Positions 34,646 through 43,740 of a DNA stretch of 64,000 nt are shown in pieces (position 1 is the first letter of the stretch; every line of letters starts with the position of its first letter). The notes under the pieces are model-generated. The model saw only the letters and a program-made list of their open reading frames with translations. It ran no database searches and was not told where the DNA came from. The DNA is from JADHLJ01 sp038146985 (GTDB taxonomy: Bacteria; Pseudomonadota; Alphaproteobacteria; Thalassobaculales; Thalassobaculaceae): positions 1 through 64,000 of the forward strand of contig JAYQSQ010000016.1 in the NCBI GenBank assembly GCA_038146985.1, read 5' to 3'. Both the position numbers and the translations under genes were made by a program.

Positions 34646-37042
34646 GTGACGACGGAATTCGACATTATTATCGTCGGGTCGGGGCCGGCGGGATTGAGCG
34701 CCGCCGCGCGCGCGGCCCAGCGCGGGGTGAACCACGTGCTGTTCGAACGCACGGATCACGCTTCGGACACAATCTACAAATATCAGAAGAAAAAATTCGT
34801 CATGGCGACGCCCGATGTGCTGCCGCTGCAAAGCGACATGCGCTTCGAAGCGGGCATACGCGAGCACATACTCGATGCCTGGAACAACGGGCTCGACGAA
34901 CATGCAGTCAATATCCGCTACAACGCGGAAGTCACGGCGATCGCCGGGTCTAAGGGCGATTTCACGCTGACGGTCAACGGCAGCGAAACCGTCAAGGCGA
35001 AGCACGTCATCCTGTCGATCGGCGTGCAGGGCAACCTGCGCCAGTTAGGCGTGCCGGGCCAGGAGTGGGAGAGGGTTCAGTACCAGCTCGACGATCCGCT
35101 TGAATATGACGGCGAAACCATCGTTGTTGTCGGTGCAGGCGACGCGGCGATCGAAAACGCCATGGGTCTGACGGCGCAGAACGAAGTCATCATCATCAAC
35201 CGCAAGGGCGAGTTCGCGCGTGCCAAGCAGGGCAACCTGAACGCGATCAATGGCGCCATCGAGAGCGAACTGATAGAATGCTATTTCAATGCCTCGCCGG
35301 TGCGGGTCGAACCGGGTCTGCTGGTACTCAAGACACCTGAAGGCGAAGCCGAGGTGAAGTGTAACCGCATCATCGCGCGGCTTGGCGCCAACCCACCCCG
35401 ACGCTTCGTCGAGGCCTGCGGCATCAAGTTCTCCAGCGATGATCCGTCGGCGCTTCCGGAACTGTCGGCGACGTACGAGTCCTCGGTTGAAGGCCTCTAT
35501 ATCGTCGGCGCGCTCGCCGGTTATCCGCTGATCAAGCAGGCGATGAACCAGGGTTATGAAGTGGTCGAGACGATCCTCGGCCATCCGGTCCGTCCCGCCG
35601 ACGAACCCTTGCTAGAGCAACGCTTTTCGGCAATCGAGGGAATGTCGGTGGACGAGGTGCTGGAAGCGATCCAGACCAACGTGCCGCTGCTCTCGCACAT
35701 GTCGCGCCTGCAGTTGCGCGAGTTCATGCTGGAAAGCCGCATCCATCGGGTCAAGCCGGGCGATATCATTTTCGAGCGCAATGACTTCACCAACAGCGTG
35801 TATTCGATCGTCGACGGCGCCGTCGATATCCAGATCAACCCCAACGATCCGAGCGAGGTGGTGACGCTGCGCACCGGGGCCTTCTTCGGCGAGATGGGAC
35901 TGCTGTCGGGCCGGCGCCGCACCGCGACGATCCTGGCGCATGAGGATTCGATCCTGGTCGAGACCCCACGGCGCGCGATGCTGAAACTGATCAGTTCCAT
36001 CGCCGCCGCCAAGCGGGTGATCGACGAGGCGGCGATCTCGCGGCAGATCCAGACCCATCTGGCGCCCAATATCGATCCGGCCCTGCTCGACGAAGTGGTC
36101 TCGACCGCGACGATCGAAAGCTTCTCGGCCGGCGACGTCATGATCCAGGAGGGCCAGACCAGCGACGATGTCTATCTCGTCCGCTCAGGTTCGATGACGG
36201 TGTCGCGGCGGATCGGCGGACGCGATGTGGTGTTGTCCTACATCCCGGCCGGCAATTACGTCGGCGAGATGGCGCTGCTGACCGAGGCGCCGCGCTCGGC
36301 GACGGTCAAGGCGACGGTCGCCTCGGAGACCATCAAGGTGGATGCCGGCGCCTTCAAGCGCCTGCTGGCGCGCGAACCGGCGTTGAAAAGCGAGATCGAG
36401 GCCCGGTTCCGCGACCGCCTGGTGCAGAATGTCGAGGTCGAGCAGCGGCCGGATTCCGGTGACATCATCGAATTTCTGGTTAGCCAAGGCTTGGGCGAGG
36501 CAACGGACGTCCTGTTGATCGACGAATCGCTTTGCGTGCGCTGCGACAATTGTGAGAAGGCCTGCGCCGAGACCCATGGTGGAAGATCCCGGCTGAAGCG
36601 CGAGGCCGGCCCGACTTTCGGGACCCTGCATGTGCCGACTTCATGCCGCCATTGCGAGCATCCGCATTGCATGTCGGATTGTCCGGCCGATGCGATCCAA
36701 CGGGCGCCGAACGGCGAGGTGTTCATCGACGAGAAGTGCATCGGCTGCGGAAACTGCGCCCGCGATTGCCCTTATAACGTCATTCACATGGCCTATCCGC
36801 CGCCGCCCAAGCCGGGTCTGCTGCAATGGCTTCTGTTCGGCATGGGTTCCGGCCCCGGCGAGGACAAGACGCCCAGCGCCAAGCCCGAGGGCGCGCGCGA
36901 GACCGCGACGAAGTGCGACATGTGCAAGGATATCGCCGGCGGTCCATCCTGTGTCAGCGCCTGTCCGACCGGCGCGGCGATCCGGGTCAATCCTGAGGAA
37001 TTCTTCTCAATCACCGCCTCGGCGAAATCGAGGAGCCTCTGA
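34646..37042 (+). CDS. Fusion of FAD/NAD(P) oxidoreductase, two cyclic-nucleotide-binding domains and a four-cluster ferredoxin
   Basis: The 798-residue product joins three modules and has no signal peptide or membrane helix, so it should be cytoplasmic. Residues 1-330 are a pyridine-nucleotide/FAD oxidoreductase: VGSGPAG at 10-16, NAD(P) motif VVVGAGDAAIENA near 161. The redox CxxC of thioredoxin reductases is absent. Two cNMP-binding domains follow (about 369-450, FFGEMGLLSGRRRTATI; about 492-588, YVGEMALLTEAPRSATV), both with the phosphate-binding E and R. Residues 629-798 resemble DmsB/HybA with four cysteine groups (CVRCDNC, CRHCEHPHC, CIGCGNC, CDMC...CVSAC), so four [4Fe-4S] clusters. 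Translation starts at GTG, after GGGAG. It probably passes electrons from NAD(P)H to the membrane protein encoded next. Confidence 0.88.
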   Translation: MTTEFDIIIVGSGPAGLSAAARAAQRGVNHVLFERTDHASDTIYKYQKKKFVMATPDVLPLQSDMRFEAGIREHILDAWNNGLDEHAVNIRYNAEVTAIAGSKGDFTLTVNGSETVKAKHVILSIGVQGNLRQLGVPGQEWERVQYQLDDPLEYDGETIVVVGAGDAAIENAMGLTAQNEVIIINRKGEFARAKQGNLNAINGAIESELIECYFNASPVRVEPGLLVLKTPEGEAEVKCNRIIARLGANPPRRFVEACGIKFSSDDPSALPELSATYESSVEGLYIVGALAGYPLIKQAMNQGYEVVETILGHPVRPADEPLLEQRFSAIEGMSVDEVLEAIQTNVPLLSHMSRLQLREFMLESRIHRVKPGDIIFERNDFTNSVYSIVDGAVDIQINPNDPSEVVTLRTGAFFGEMGLLSGRRRTATILAHEDSILVETPRRAMLKLISSIAAAKRVIDEAAISRQIQTHLAPNIDPALLDEVVSTATIESFSAGDVMIQEGQTSDDVYLVRSGSMTVSRRIGGRDVVLSYIPAGNYVGEMALLTEAPRSATVKATVASETIKVDAGAFKRLLAREPALKSEIEARFRDRLVQNVEVEQRPDSGDIIEFLVSQGLGEATDVLLIDESLCVRCDNCEKACAETHGGRSRLKREAGPTFGTLHVPTSCRHCEHPHCMSDCPADAIQRAPNGEVFIDEKCIGCGNCARDCPYNVIHMAYPPPPKPGLLQWLLFGMGSGPGEDKTPSAKPEGARETATKCDMCKDIAGGPSCVSACPTGAAIRVNPEEFFSITASAKSRSL

Positions 37043-37870
37043 ATGCACGAGAGTTTCCTCGTCTATGCCGGGTTTCGCTACCTGAAGATCGCCAGCATCA
37101 TGTGCATCGCGGCGATTGTGGTCTATGTCTGGCATTCGCCCCCGGACCAGCCGAATGGTGGAACCTGGGTCGGATACGGGCTTGGCGGTCTCGGCGCGCT
37201 GCTGATCCTGTGGTTGATGTGGTTTGGCATCCGCAAGCGGCGCTACGGCACTGAAAGCAGACTGCAGGGCTGGCTGTCGGCGCATGTCTATCTCGGGCTG
37301 AGCCTGGTGACCATCGCGACCTTGCATACCGGCTTTCAGTTCGGCTGGAACCTTCACACCCTCGCTTATGGTCTTATGCTGGTGGTGATCGCCAGCGGCG
37401 CCTTCGGGATTTACGCCTATGTGCGCTATCCCCGCCTGATGACCGAGAACCGGCGCGGTATCACCAATAACGAGATCTACACCGAGATCGGTGAGCTTGA
37501 CCGCGAGTGCCGGCAGGTGGCGAGTGCCATGCCGGACGAGATCGCCTCGCTGGTTCTTGTTTCCTGCAACGAGACCCGGATCGGCGGGTCGATCCTCCGG
37601 CAATTGAGCGGCCAGGACCCGACCTGCGGTACCGCGAGAGCCTTTGCCGGGATCAGGGATCTGGCCGCTTCGGTGGGCGCGGCGCATGGCGGCGACGTTC
37701 GCAAACTGATCAGCCTGCTCGGCAAGAAGCAGACCTTGCTGAGCACCTTGCGGCGCGATGTTCAGTTCAAGGCGATGCTGGAAATCTGGCTGTATTTCCA
37801 TGTTCCGCTTTCCTTCGCGTTGCTGGCGGCGCTGGTCGCCCACGTGATTTCCGTTTTCTATTATTGGTGA
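37043..37870 (+). CDS. Di-heme-b-like integral membrane protein
   Basis: The 275-residue product starts directly after the stop of the fusion gene. Five membrane helices are seen: four in the first 130 residues and one at the C-terminus, with a soluble insert of about 115 residues between helices 4 and 5. Paired histidines 14 residues apart occur within helices (SAHVYLGLSLVTIATLHTG and YFHVPLSFALLAALVAHVIS), the arrangement that holds two b-type hemes in NarI- or ferric-reductase-like proteins. I infer that it takes electrons from the ferredoxin domain encoded upstream and passes them to the decaheme protein encoded 7 bp downstream. The family is not one I can name. Confidence 0.75.
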   Translation: MHESFLVYAGFRYLKIASIMCIAAIVVYVWHSPPDQPNGGTWVGYGLGGLGALLILWLMWFGIRKRRYGTESRLQGWLSAHVYLGLSLVTIATLHTGFQFGWNLHTLAYGLMLVVIASGAFGIYAYVRYPRLMTENRRGITNNEIYTEIGELDRECRQVASAMPDEIASLVLVSCNETRIGGSILRQLSGQDPTCGTARAFAGIRDLAASVGAAHGGDVRKLISLLGKKQTLLSTLRRDVQFKAMLEIWLYFHVPLSFALLAALVAHVISVFYYW

Positions 37871-37877
37871 GGGCGAC

Positions 37878-39560
37878 GTGGAGCTGCGACTCGCATTCCT
37901 GACCCGTCGCGCCAAGGGCGGGGTTTCGACCAAGGAAGACGCGATCTCCGCCGAGGTCGTGCGGATCGGCCGTGGAACCGAAAACGAGGTTTATCTGCCG
38001 GACCCGCGCGTGCCCCTGCGGATCGCGTCCCTGCGCCAGACGCCGAATGGACTGTTCTGTGAGTCCGTCGGCGATGCGGATCTCCGCCTGAACGGCAATG
38101 TGGTGCGCAATGCCCAGGTCTCCGTCGGCGACGTGATCGGTGTCGGCCCTTACGAGATCGTTGTGGTCGACCCGCCAGAAGACAAGGACGCGGCGATTAC
38201 CGTCGAACTGGTCCAGCCGGTCGGCGACGACGTCAAGGAACTGCTGGCGCGAAGCCGCACCACGCTGTCGGCTGGAGGGATGAACAAGCGCCTTTGGTCC
38301 TGGGTCCTGTTTCTGGTGATCGCGGCCGCCTTCCTGGCGCTGCCGATCAGCGGGCAGTTCCTGCATGCCGGGCGCACCGGCGACGGGCCAATGGGGATCA
38401 AGAACGACCTCTCGTTCGATGTCGCCTGGAAAAGCGGCGAAATGATGGATCCGCACAAGTTCTTCGCGAACGATTGTGGCGCCTGTCATCAGAAAGCCTT
38501 CGAGATGACGCCGAACCGGGCCTGTGCCGCCTGTCACGGCGACGTGCGTCATCACGCGGATCCCGTCGCCTTCCCGGACAAGGATCTGACCGAGGCGCGC
38601 TGCGCCTCCTGCCACAAGGATCACCAGGGACCAAACCCGCTGGCCCACACCGATCAGCGGCTGTGCTCGGATTGTCATCGGGATCTGCGCGAAAGAGCGC
38701 CGAAAACCACCCTGGCGAACGCGTCGGATTTCGCGCGCGATCATCCGCAGTTCAAACCCACGGTTTCCTCGGATCCGGGCAAGGACATCTGGACCCGGGT
38801 CAGTCTGGACGACTCGCCGAAGGAGATCTCGAACCTGAAGTTCCCCCATAAGACCCATCTCGACGCCAAGAAGATGCGGACTCCCAAGGGCGGCTTCAAA
38901 CAGCTGGAATGCGCCAGCTGCCACACGGTCGAGCCGGGCGGCGGGCTGATGGTCAAGGTCAACATGGAAACCCATTGCTCCGAATGCCATCGGCTGACTT
39001 TCGAGCCGACGGCGCCGGATCGCCAGGTCAGTCACGGCAAACCCGAGCAGGTGCTGCGCGAATTGGGGGAATTCTATGCCGCGCGCGCGCTGGAGGGCGG
39101 TGTGCCCGACGAGACGGCGCCGGAGGTCGTGCGGCGGCGCCCCGGCACGCCGCTCAGCGTGCCCGAGCGCAAGGAGGCGCTGGACTGGTCGCGTGAACGG
39201 ACGGTCAAGGCGGCGGCGTACATCTTCTCGGTGAGCCAGTGCGGCACCTGCCACGAGGTCGTGAAGGGTCCCAACCCCGCGGACTGGACGGTTCAGCCGG
39301 TCCGGCTGACCGATCGCTGGCAGCCAATGTCGCGGTTCTCGCACGTCAAGCATCGGGACATGGAGTGTACCGACTGCCATGCGGCGGCCGACTCGATGCT
39401 TAGCAGCGAAGTATTGCTTCCTAAGATCGAAAGCTGTCGTGACTGTCACGGCGGCGGCGCTGAAACGGCGAGGGTTCCGAGCGCGTGTATCATGTGCCAT
39501 GGCTTCCACTCGCCGGCCCAGCCGCCGATGGTCGACCCGAAGGAGATGGCGCGCAAATGA
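37878..39560 (+). CDS. FHA domain fused to a membrane-anchored decaheme cytochrome c
   Basis: The 560-residue product begins at GTG. Residues about 1-110 look like an FHA domain (EVVRIGRGTENEVYLPDPRV, then LRLNGNVVRNAQVSVGDVIGVGPYEIVVVD). One membrane helix follows (WSWVLFLVIAAAFLALPIS, about 140-158). The rest should be periplasmic and holds ten CXXCH sites: CGACH, CAACH, CASCH, CSDCH, CASCH, CSECH, CGTCH, CTDCH, CRDCH and CIMCH. With the N-terminus inside, the FHA domain would be cytosolic and could bind a phosphothreonine protein. This combination is rare to my knowledge. The gene overlaps the next one by 4 bp and lies 7 bp after the membrane protein gene. Confidence 0.87.
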   Translation: MELRLAFLTRRAKGGVSTKEDAISAEVVRIGRGTENEVYLPDPRVPLRIASLRQTPNGLFCESVGDADLRLNGNVVRNAQVSVGDVIGVGPYEIVVVDPPEDKDAAITVELVQPVGDDVKELLARSRTTLSAGGMNKRLWSWVLFLVIAAAFLALPISGQFLHAGRTGDGPMGIKNDLSFDVAWKSGEMMDPHKFFANDCGACHQKAFEMTPNRACAACHGDVRHHADPVAFPDKDLTEARCASCHKDHQGPNPLAHTDQRLCSDCHRDLRERAPKTTLANASDFARDHPQFKPTVSSDPGKDIWTRVSLDDSPKEISNLKFPHKTHLDAKKMRTPKGGFKQLECASCHTVEPGGGLMVKVNMETHCSECHRLTFEPTAPDRQVSHGKPEQVLRELGEFYAARALEGGVPDETAPEVVRRRPGTPLSVPERKEALDWSRERTVKAAAYIFSVSQCGTCHEVVKGPNPADWTVQPVRLTDRWQPMSRFSHVKHRDMECTDCHAAADSMLSSEVLLPKIESCRDCHGGGAETARVPSACIMCHGFHSPAQPPMVDPKEMARK

Positions 39561-40015
39561 GCTTCCTCGGCACTAGATTGTACACCATCACGGTGATGAT
39601 CGCATTCGCGCTCGTGGCCGTCACCGGCGCCGCAATGGCCGAGGACCGGCTGACTGAGGCCGGTGCCCGGCTTGAGGCGGTCGGCGTCGATCCACTCCGC
39701 GTATCGGTGGCCAGGACGATCGCGGTTGGCGGCGATGCGGTGACCGGCAGTTTCGTGACGGCTCATACCGCGAGCGGCAAGGCGTTGCGCCGAGATCATC
39801 TGGGCTTCTGGCTGCCCTGGGACGGACGGCTTTCCAGCATGACCAACAACCGGTTTCCGGTCACCGATGGCCGGATAATCTTCAAGATCCTCAAGGACGA
39901 GAACATGTCGGGGGAATTGTTTCCGATCAGGATCACGCTTGCCTACCGCACCCAGACCGCCTTGAAATTCGGGGTGTTCGAGCTGCGGGCGACGGGTTCG
40001 GGAGCGGGGCAATGA
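39557..40015 (+). CDS. Small exported protein of the multiheme locus, unknown function
   Basis: The 152-residue product overlaps the decaheme gene (ATGA) and the next gene (4 bp), so it is firmly part of the operon. It has a signal peptide (LYTITVMIAFALVAVTGAAMA, cleavage near residue 28). The mature part is a probable beta-rich domain without cysteines or heme motifs (VSVARTIAVGGDAVTGSFV, ITLAYRTQTALKFGVFELRA). I do not recognise the family. Its tight coupling suggests that it is a structural or chaperone partner of the cytochromes. Confidence 0.75.
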   Translation: MSFLGTRLYTITVMIAFALVAVTGAAMAEDRLTEAGARLEAVGVDPLRVSVARTIAVGGDAVTGSFVTAHTASGKALRRDHLGFWLPWDGRLSSMTNNRFPVTDGRIIFKILKDENMSGELFPIRITLAYRTQTALKFGVFELRATGSGAGQ

Positions 40016-41964
40016 TCCGCCGCGGCATGCTTTTCGCCGGGCTCGTGGCGGGTGCCATCGCGTCCGGCATGGCCTCGGCGCCGGCGCAAGCGGCGAACCT
40101 CACCGTCGCCGATGTGCAATCGGTGATCAGACAGGCGGTGAACGAAGCGCGGGCGCGTGGCACCGCCGCGGCGATCGCCGTGACCGACCGGGTGGGTAAC
40201 GTCCTCGGCCTTTACAACATGGTCGGCGCGAACCGGACCACGGGCTCCACCGGGGCGAGTTGCACCGTCACGCTCGGCGGTATTTCGGTCGGCTGTATCG
40301 TCATCACCTCGGACCCGGCGCAGGTCAACGGCGCGGCGGGCAAGCCTAACTTCAATAATCCTAACGATCCTGGCCTTGACGGCCTGTCGGTTCCGGGCCC
40401 GGTCGCGGCCATCGCCAAGGCGATCACCGGGGCCTATCTCTCGTCCGGCGGCAACGCCTTCACGACGCGCACAGCGAACCAGATCGTCCAGGAACACTTC
40501 AATCCCAAGGAACGGTTCTCGCCGAGCGGCCCCCTGTTCGGTGTCCAGTTCAGCCAGCTGCCTTGCTCCGATCTCAACATCAACACCAATGCCGTCACCA
40601 TCGGCCCCAAGCGCTCGCCCTTGGGGCTAGCCGGCGATCCGGGTGGGCTGCCTCTTTACAAAAATGGCCAGATGGTCGGCGGCGTTGGGGTGATCGCCGA
40701 CGGTCTCTATAGTTTTGATCTCTCGATAACAGATTTTGATTCAGACGTTGACGAGCTGATCGCGATCGCCGCGACCCGGGGCTTTGAGCCGCCGGCGGAT
40801 ATCCGAGGTAACCGGATCACGGTCGAGGGTAAAACCTTCCGCTTCACTGACCGCGACGCTCGCTCGCTCGTCTCCAATTCCGCTGCCGCGCCGTCTTTCG
40901 CAAGTCTGCTCGACCCCTCGGTCGGTGCCCTGATTCCGATCACCAGCTATTTCGACGGAACCGTGCGCGACGGCCAGAGTTTCGGCAATGGCGGCTCGGG
41001 CTTCCGCGTCGATACCAGTGGGATCTTCGCGCCGCTGCCGGCCTTCGTCCTGGTCGATCAGAACAATCAGCCCCGTTTCCCGCCGCAGGCCGGAAGCGAG
41101 GGCAGCGCCGATGCGCTGACTGCCGCCGAAGTCACGTCGATCCTGCGCAACGCGCTCAGTGTGGCGACGCGCGCCCGCGCTCAGATCCGCCGGCCGCTCG
41201 GAAGCCAGGCCCAGGTGACCATGTCCGTCGTCGATACCAACGGCAAGATACTCGGCATCGTCCGAACGCCGGACGGGCCGATCTTTGGAACCGATGTTTC
41301 ATTGCAAAAGGCCCGGACTGCGGCCTTCTTCTCGAATACCGTCGCCGGCCAGGAACTGATCGACGCGGGACAGAGCAAGTTCGTTACGCGCGTGCGCGCC
41401 TTTATCGGGCCTTCCGCGCTGTCCGACGGCATCGCGTTCGCCGACCGTTCCGGCGGCAATCTCTCGCGCCCTTATTACCCGGACGGGATCGACGGGTCGA
41501 CGAACGGACCGCTGAGTGAGCCGATCGGTGCCTGGAGCCCGTTCAACACCGGATTGCAGTTCCAGCTCGTGCTCGGCAATCTCGCGGCGCATGTGAATTT
41601 CCTGCTTGGAGTGTCTCCCACCGACACGCCGCAGGGGTGCACGCCGCTTACGGTGCGGCCGCAAACCGGCGTTAGCAGGCTACCGAACGGTATCCAGATC
41701 TTCCCGGGAAGCGTGCCGATCTTCCGCGGTTCGGTCCTTGTTGGCGGTCTCGGCGTCTCGGGCGACGGTGTCGACCAGGACGATATGATCTCCTTCCTCG
41801 GCCTGCACAACGCTGGGGTTGAGCTTGGCACCGGAATCGGCAACGCGCCGCGGTCGGTCAGGGCGGATAATCTGGTGGTTCAAGGAGCGCGTTTGCGGTA
41901 CGTCAATTGCCCGTTCCTGCCGTTCCTCGACACCAACGCGCAAAACGTCTGCGCCGGAAAATAG
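40012..41964 (+). CDS. Exported double GlcG/HbpS-type (heme-binding) protein
   Basis: The 650-residue product has a signal peptide (GMLFAGLVAGAIASGMASAPAQA, cleavage near residue 28). Two GlcG/HbpS (DUF336) regions are seen: LTVADVQSVIRQAVNEARARGTAAAIAVTDRVGNVLGLY at residues 30-68, and LTAAEVTSILRNALSVATR...QVTMSVVDTNGKILGI near residue 365. Each is extended by GGVGVIADG- or GGLGVSGDG-type strands that normally end the fold. HbpS binds heme at the cell surface, so heme or redox sensing next to the cytochromes is plausible. A single-domain family member has about 140 residues, so this protein is unusually large, with long inserts. It overlaps the upstream gene by 4 bp. Confidence 0.8.
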   Translation: MIRRGMLFAGLVAGAIASGMASAPAQAANLTVADVQSVIRQAVNEARARGTAAAIAVTDRVGNVLGLYNMVGANRTTGSTGASCTVTLGGISVGCIVITSDPAQVNGAAGKPNFNNPNDPGLDGLSVPGPVAAIAKAITGAYLSSGGNAFTTRTANQIVQEHFNPKERFSPSGPLFGVQFSQLPCSDLNINTNAVTIGPKRSPLGLAGDPGGLPLYKNGQMVGGVGVIADGLYSFDLSITDFDSDVDELIAIAATRGFEPPADIRGNRITVEGKTFRFTDRDARSLVSNSAAAPSFASLLDPSVGALIPITSYFDGTVRDGQSFGNGGSGFRVDTSGIFAPLPAFVLVDQNNQPRFPPQAGSEGSADALTAAEVTSILRNALSVATRARAQIRRPLGSQAQVTMSVVDTNGKILGIVRTPDGPIFGTDVSLQKARTAAFFSNTVAGQELIDAGQSKFVTRVRAFIGPSALSDGIAFADRSGGNLSRPYYPDGIDGSTNGPLSEPIGAWSPFNTGLQFQLVLGNLAAHVNFLLGVSPTDTPQGCTPLTVRPQTGVSRLPNGIQIFPGSVPIFRGSVLVGGLGVSGDGVDQDDMISFLGLHNAGVELGTGIGNAPRSVRADNLVVQGARLRYVNCPFLPFLDTNAQNVCAGK

Positions 41965-41967
41965 TGC

Positions 41968-43729
41968 ATGGCTGTTCGCGTTCTCTCTATCGCACTGTTG
42001 CTTGCCGCGACCCTCGCTGTCGCGGGAGCGCCGCTGCAGGCGCAGGAACGCCAGATCCCGGTAAGATTCCGCCCGCCGAGGTCGAGGACGCAAGCCGCTT
42101 CCGGGTGCGATCGTGCGCCGGGTTGCGCCGCCGAACAACCCGCGATCCGGCAAGGTGGACGGGATATCCATCCCCGACCGCTGGCGCCTGATCGAAGCGC
42201 TCGGCGTCACCGAGAGCATTGTTGATCCCTACAACCGCAATCCCCTCAGGGGTGACCGTCAGATCTTCGGCGACGACTGGTTCGTCAATCTTTCAGTGAT
42301 CTCCGATACCGTCTACCGAGCCCCGGTCGGTGCCGACCCGGTCGGCGTGCATCGACGAACCGGGCCAACTCGGTCGATCTGTTCGGCGAGGTCACCAGTG
42401 GGTCTTCAACGAGAACCTGATCATCAGCGCATCGCTGATCAAGGGCGACACGGCCTTCAAGCCGCCGGACCTGGAATTCCGGCTGGTGCCGGTGATCAAC
42501 TTCAACCGGGCGGTGGTCGAGGAAGAGCGGGTACTGCGCGCCGATCCGCGCCAGGGCACCACCCGTAACGACCGGCACATCGCGTTCCAGGAAGCTCTTC
42601 GTGGACTACCACATCCGCAATGTTCCGACCGCTACGATTTCGACTCGATCCGGTGGGCATCCAGCCCTTCAGTTCCGATTTCCGGGGCTTCCTGTTCCAG
42701 GATCGCAGCTCGGCGTGCGGCTGTTCGGCGACCGGGACAACAACATCTACAGTACAATCTGGCCTGGTTCCGGCGGCTGGAAAAGGATACCAACAGCGGC
42801 CTCAACTTCATGTCGAGCGCAAGCTGCGCGGGGACGACGTCTTCATGCAGGAACCTGTTTTGGCAGGACTTCCCGGTGCTCGGCTTCAAAGCAGTTCTCG
42901 GCGATCTACAACCGGAACCGCGGAGGCAACGACTTCTTCTTCAACGACAACACCTTCATCGAGGCGGCCGGCCTCGTTCGGCAGCAAGAGAGCCACAACT
43001 ACGATATCAGGGTATCTCGGTTTCAGCGGCGACGGGCATTTCGGGCGGATCAACCTGACCCACTCGTTCTATTACGCCTTCGGCAGCGATCGGAACAGCG
43101 TGTTCACGGACGAGCCGGCGGATGTTCAGCGCGTTCTTCTTCGCCGCCGAGCCGTCGATCGATTTCGACTGGAAGTGCGCCTGCGCGGCTCGCTGGTCTA
43201 TGCCTCGGGCGATTCCGACCCGTTCGACAATCGTGAAACCGGCTTTGATGCGATCTTCGAGAATCCGCAGATCGCGGGCTCGGACACGAACTACTGGATC
43301 CGGCAGGGCATCCTCTGATCGGCGGCGGCGGTGTCGTGCTGTCGAACCGGGAATGCATTGCTGCCGTCGCTCAGGACCTCGAAGGAACACGGCCAGTCGA
43401 ACTCAACAATCCCGGCTTCCGGCTGATCGGCGGCGGCGCGGTTTCGACATTCTGCCCGAGCTGCGGCTGTCGACGAACCTCAACTATATGCAGTTTGACG
43501 ACACCACGGTCCTCGAGGTGGCGCGAAATCAGCAGAGTATCGACGAGAGATCGGATGGGATCTCTCGGCGGCCCTGATCTACCGGCCGTTCTTCAGCCAG
43601 AACGTGGTGTTCCGCCTGTCGGGGGCCGTGCTGTTCGCGGGCGACGGCATGCAGGACCTTTACGGTGCCGATGCGGGCCGGGACGATGTGTATTATTCGG
43701 TCCTCGCGAACCTGATCTTGACGTATTGA
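41968..43729 (+). pseudogene. Frameshifted gene for a probable outer-membrane beta-barrel protein
   Basis: The gene starts with a signal peptide (MAVRVLSIALLLAATLAVAGAPLQAQ) three bases after the previous stop. It then changes frame at least ten times before ending at 43729 with LANLILTY. The pieces in order read: KIPPAEVEDASR, PNNPRSGKVDGISIPDRWRL, FNENLIISASLIKGDTAF, VGIQPFSSDFRGFLFQD, FRRLEKDTNSGLNF, RINLTHSFYYAFGSDRNS, LRGSLVYASGDSDPFDNRETGFDAI, and NVVFRLSGAVLFAGDGMQDLY. Alternating aromatic and polar strands with short turns suggest a porin-like barrel of about 585 residues. It precedes the LVIVD multiheme gene by about 10 bp, so a barrel-cytochrome pair is plausible. The product as written would not be made. 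Confidence 0.7.
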
Positions 43730-43740
43730 GGTACGGCGAG

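Noticed and set aside
34646..35630. Thioredoxin-disulfide reductase as the name for the fusion protein's first domain
   Set aside because: The redox-active CxxC is missing, so only the general FAD/NAD(P) oxidoreductase fold is supported.
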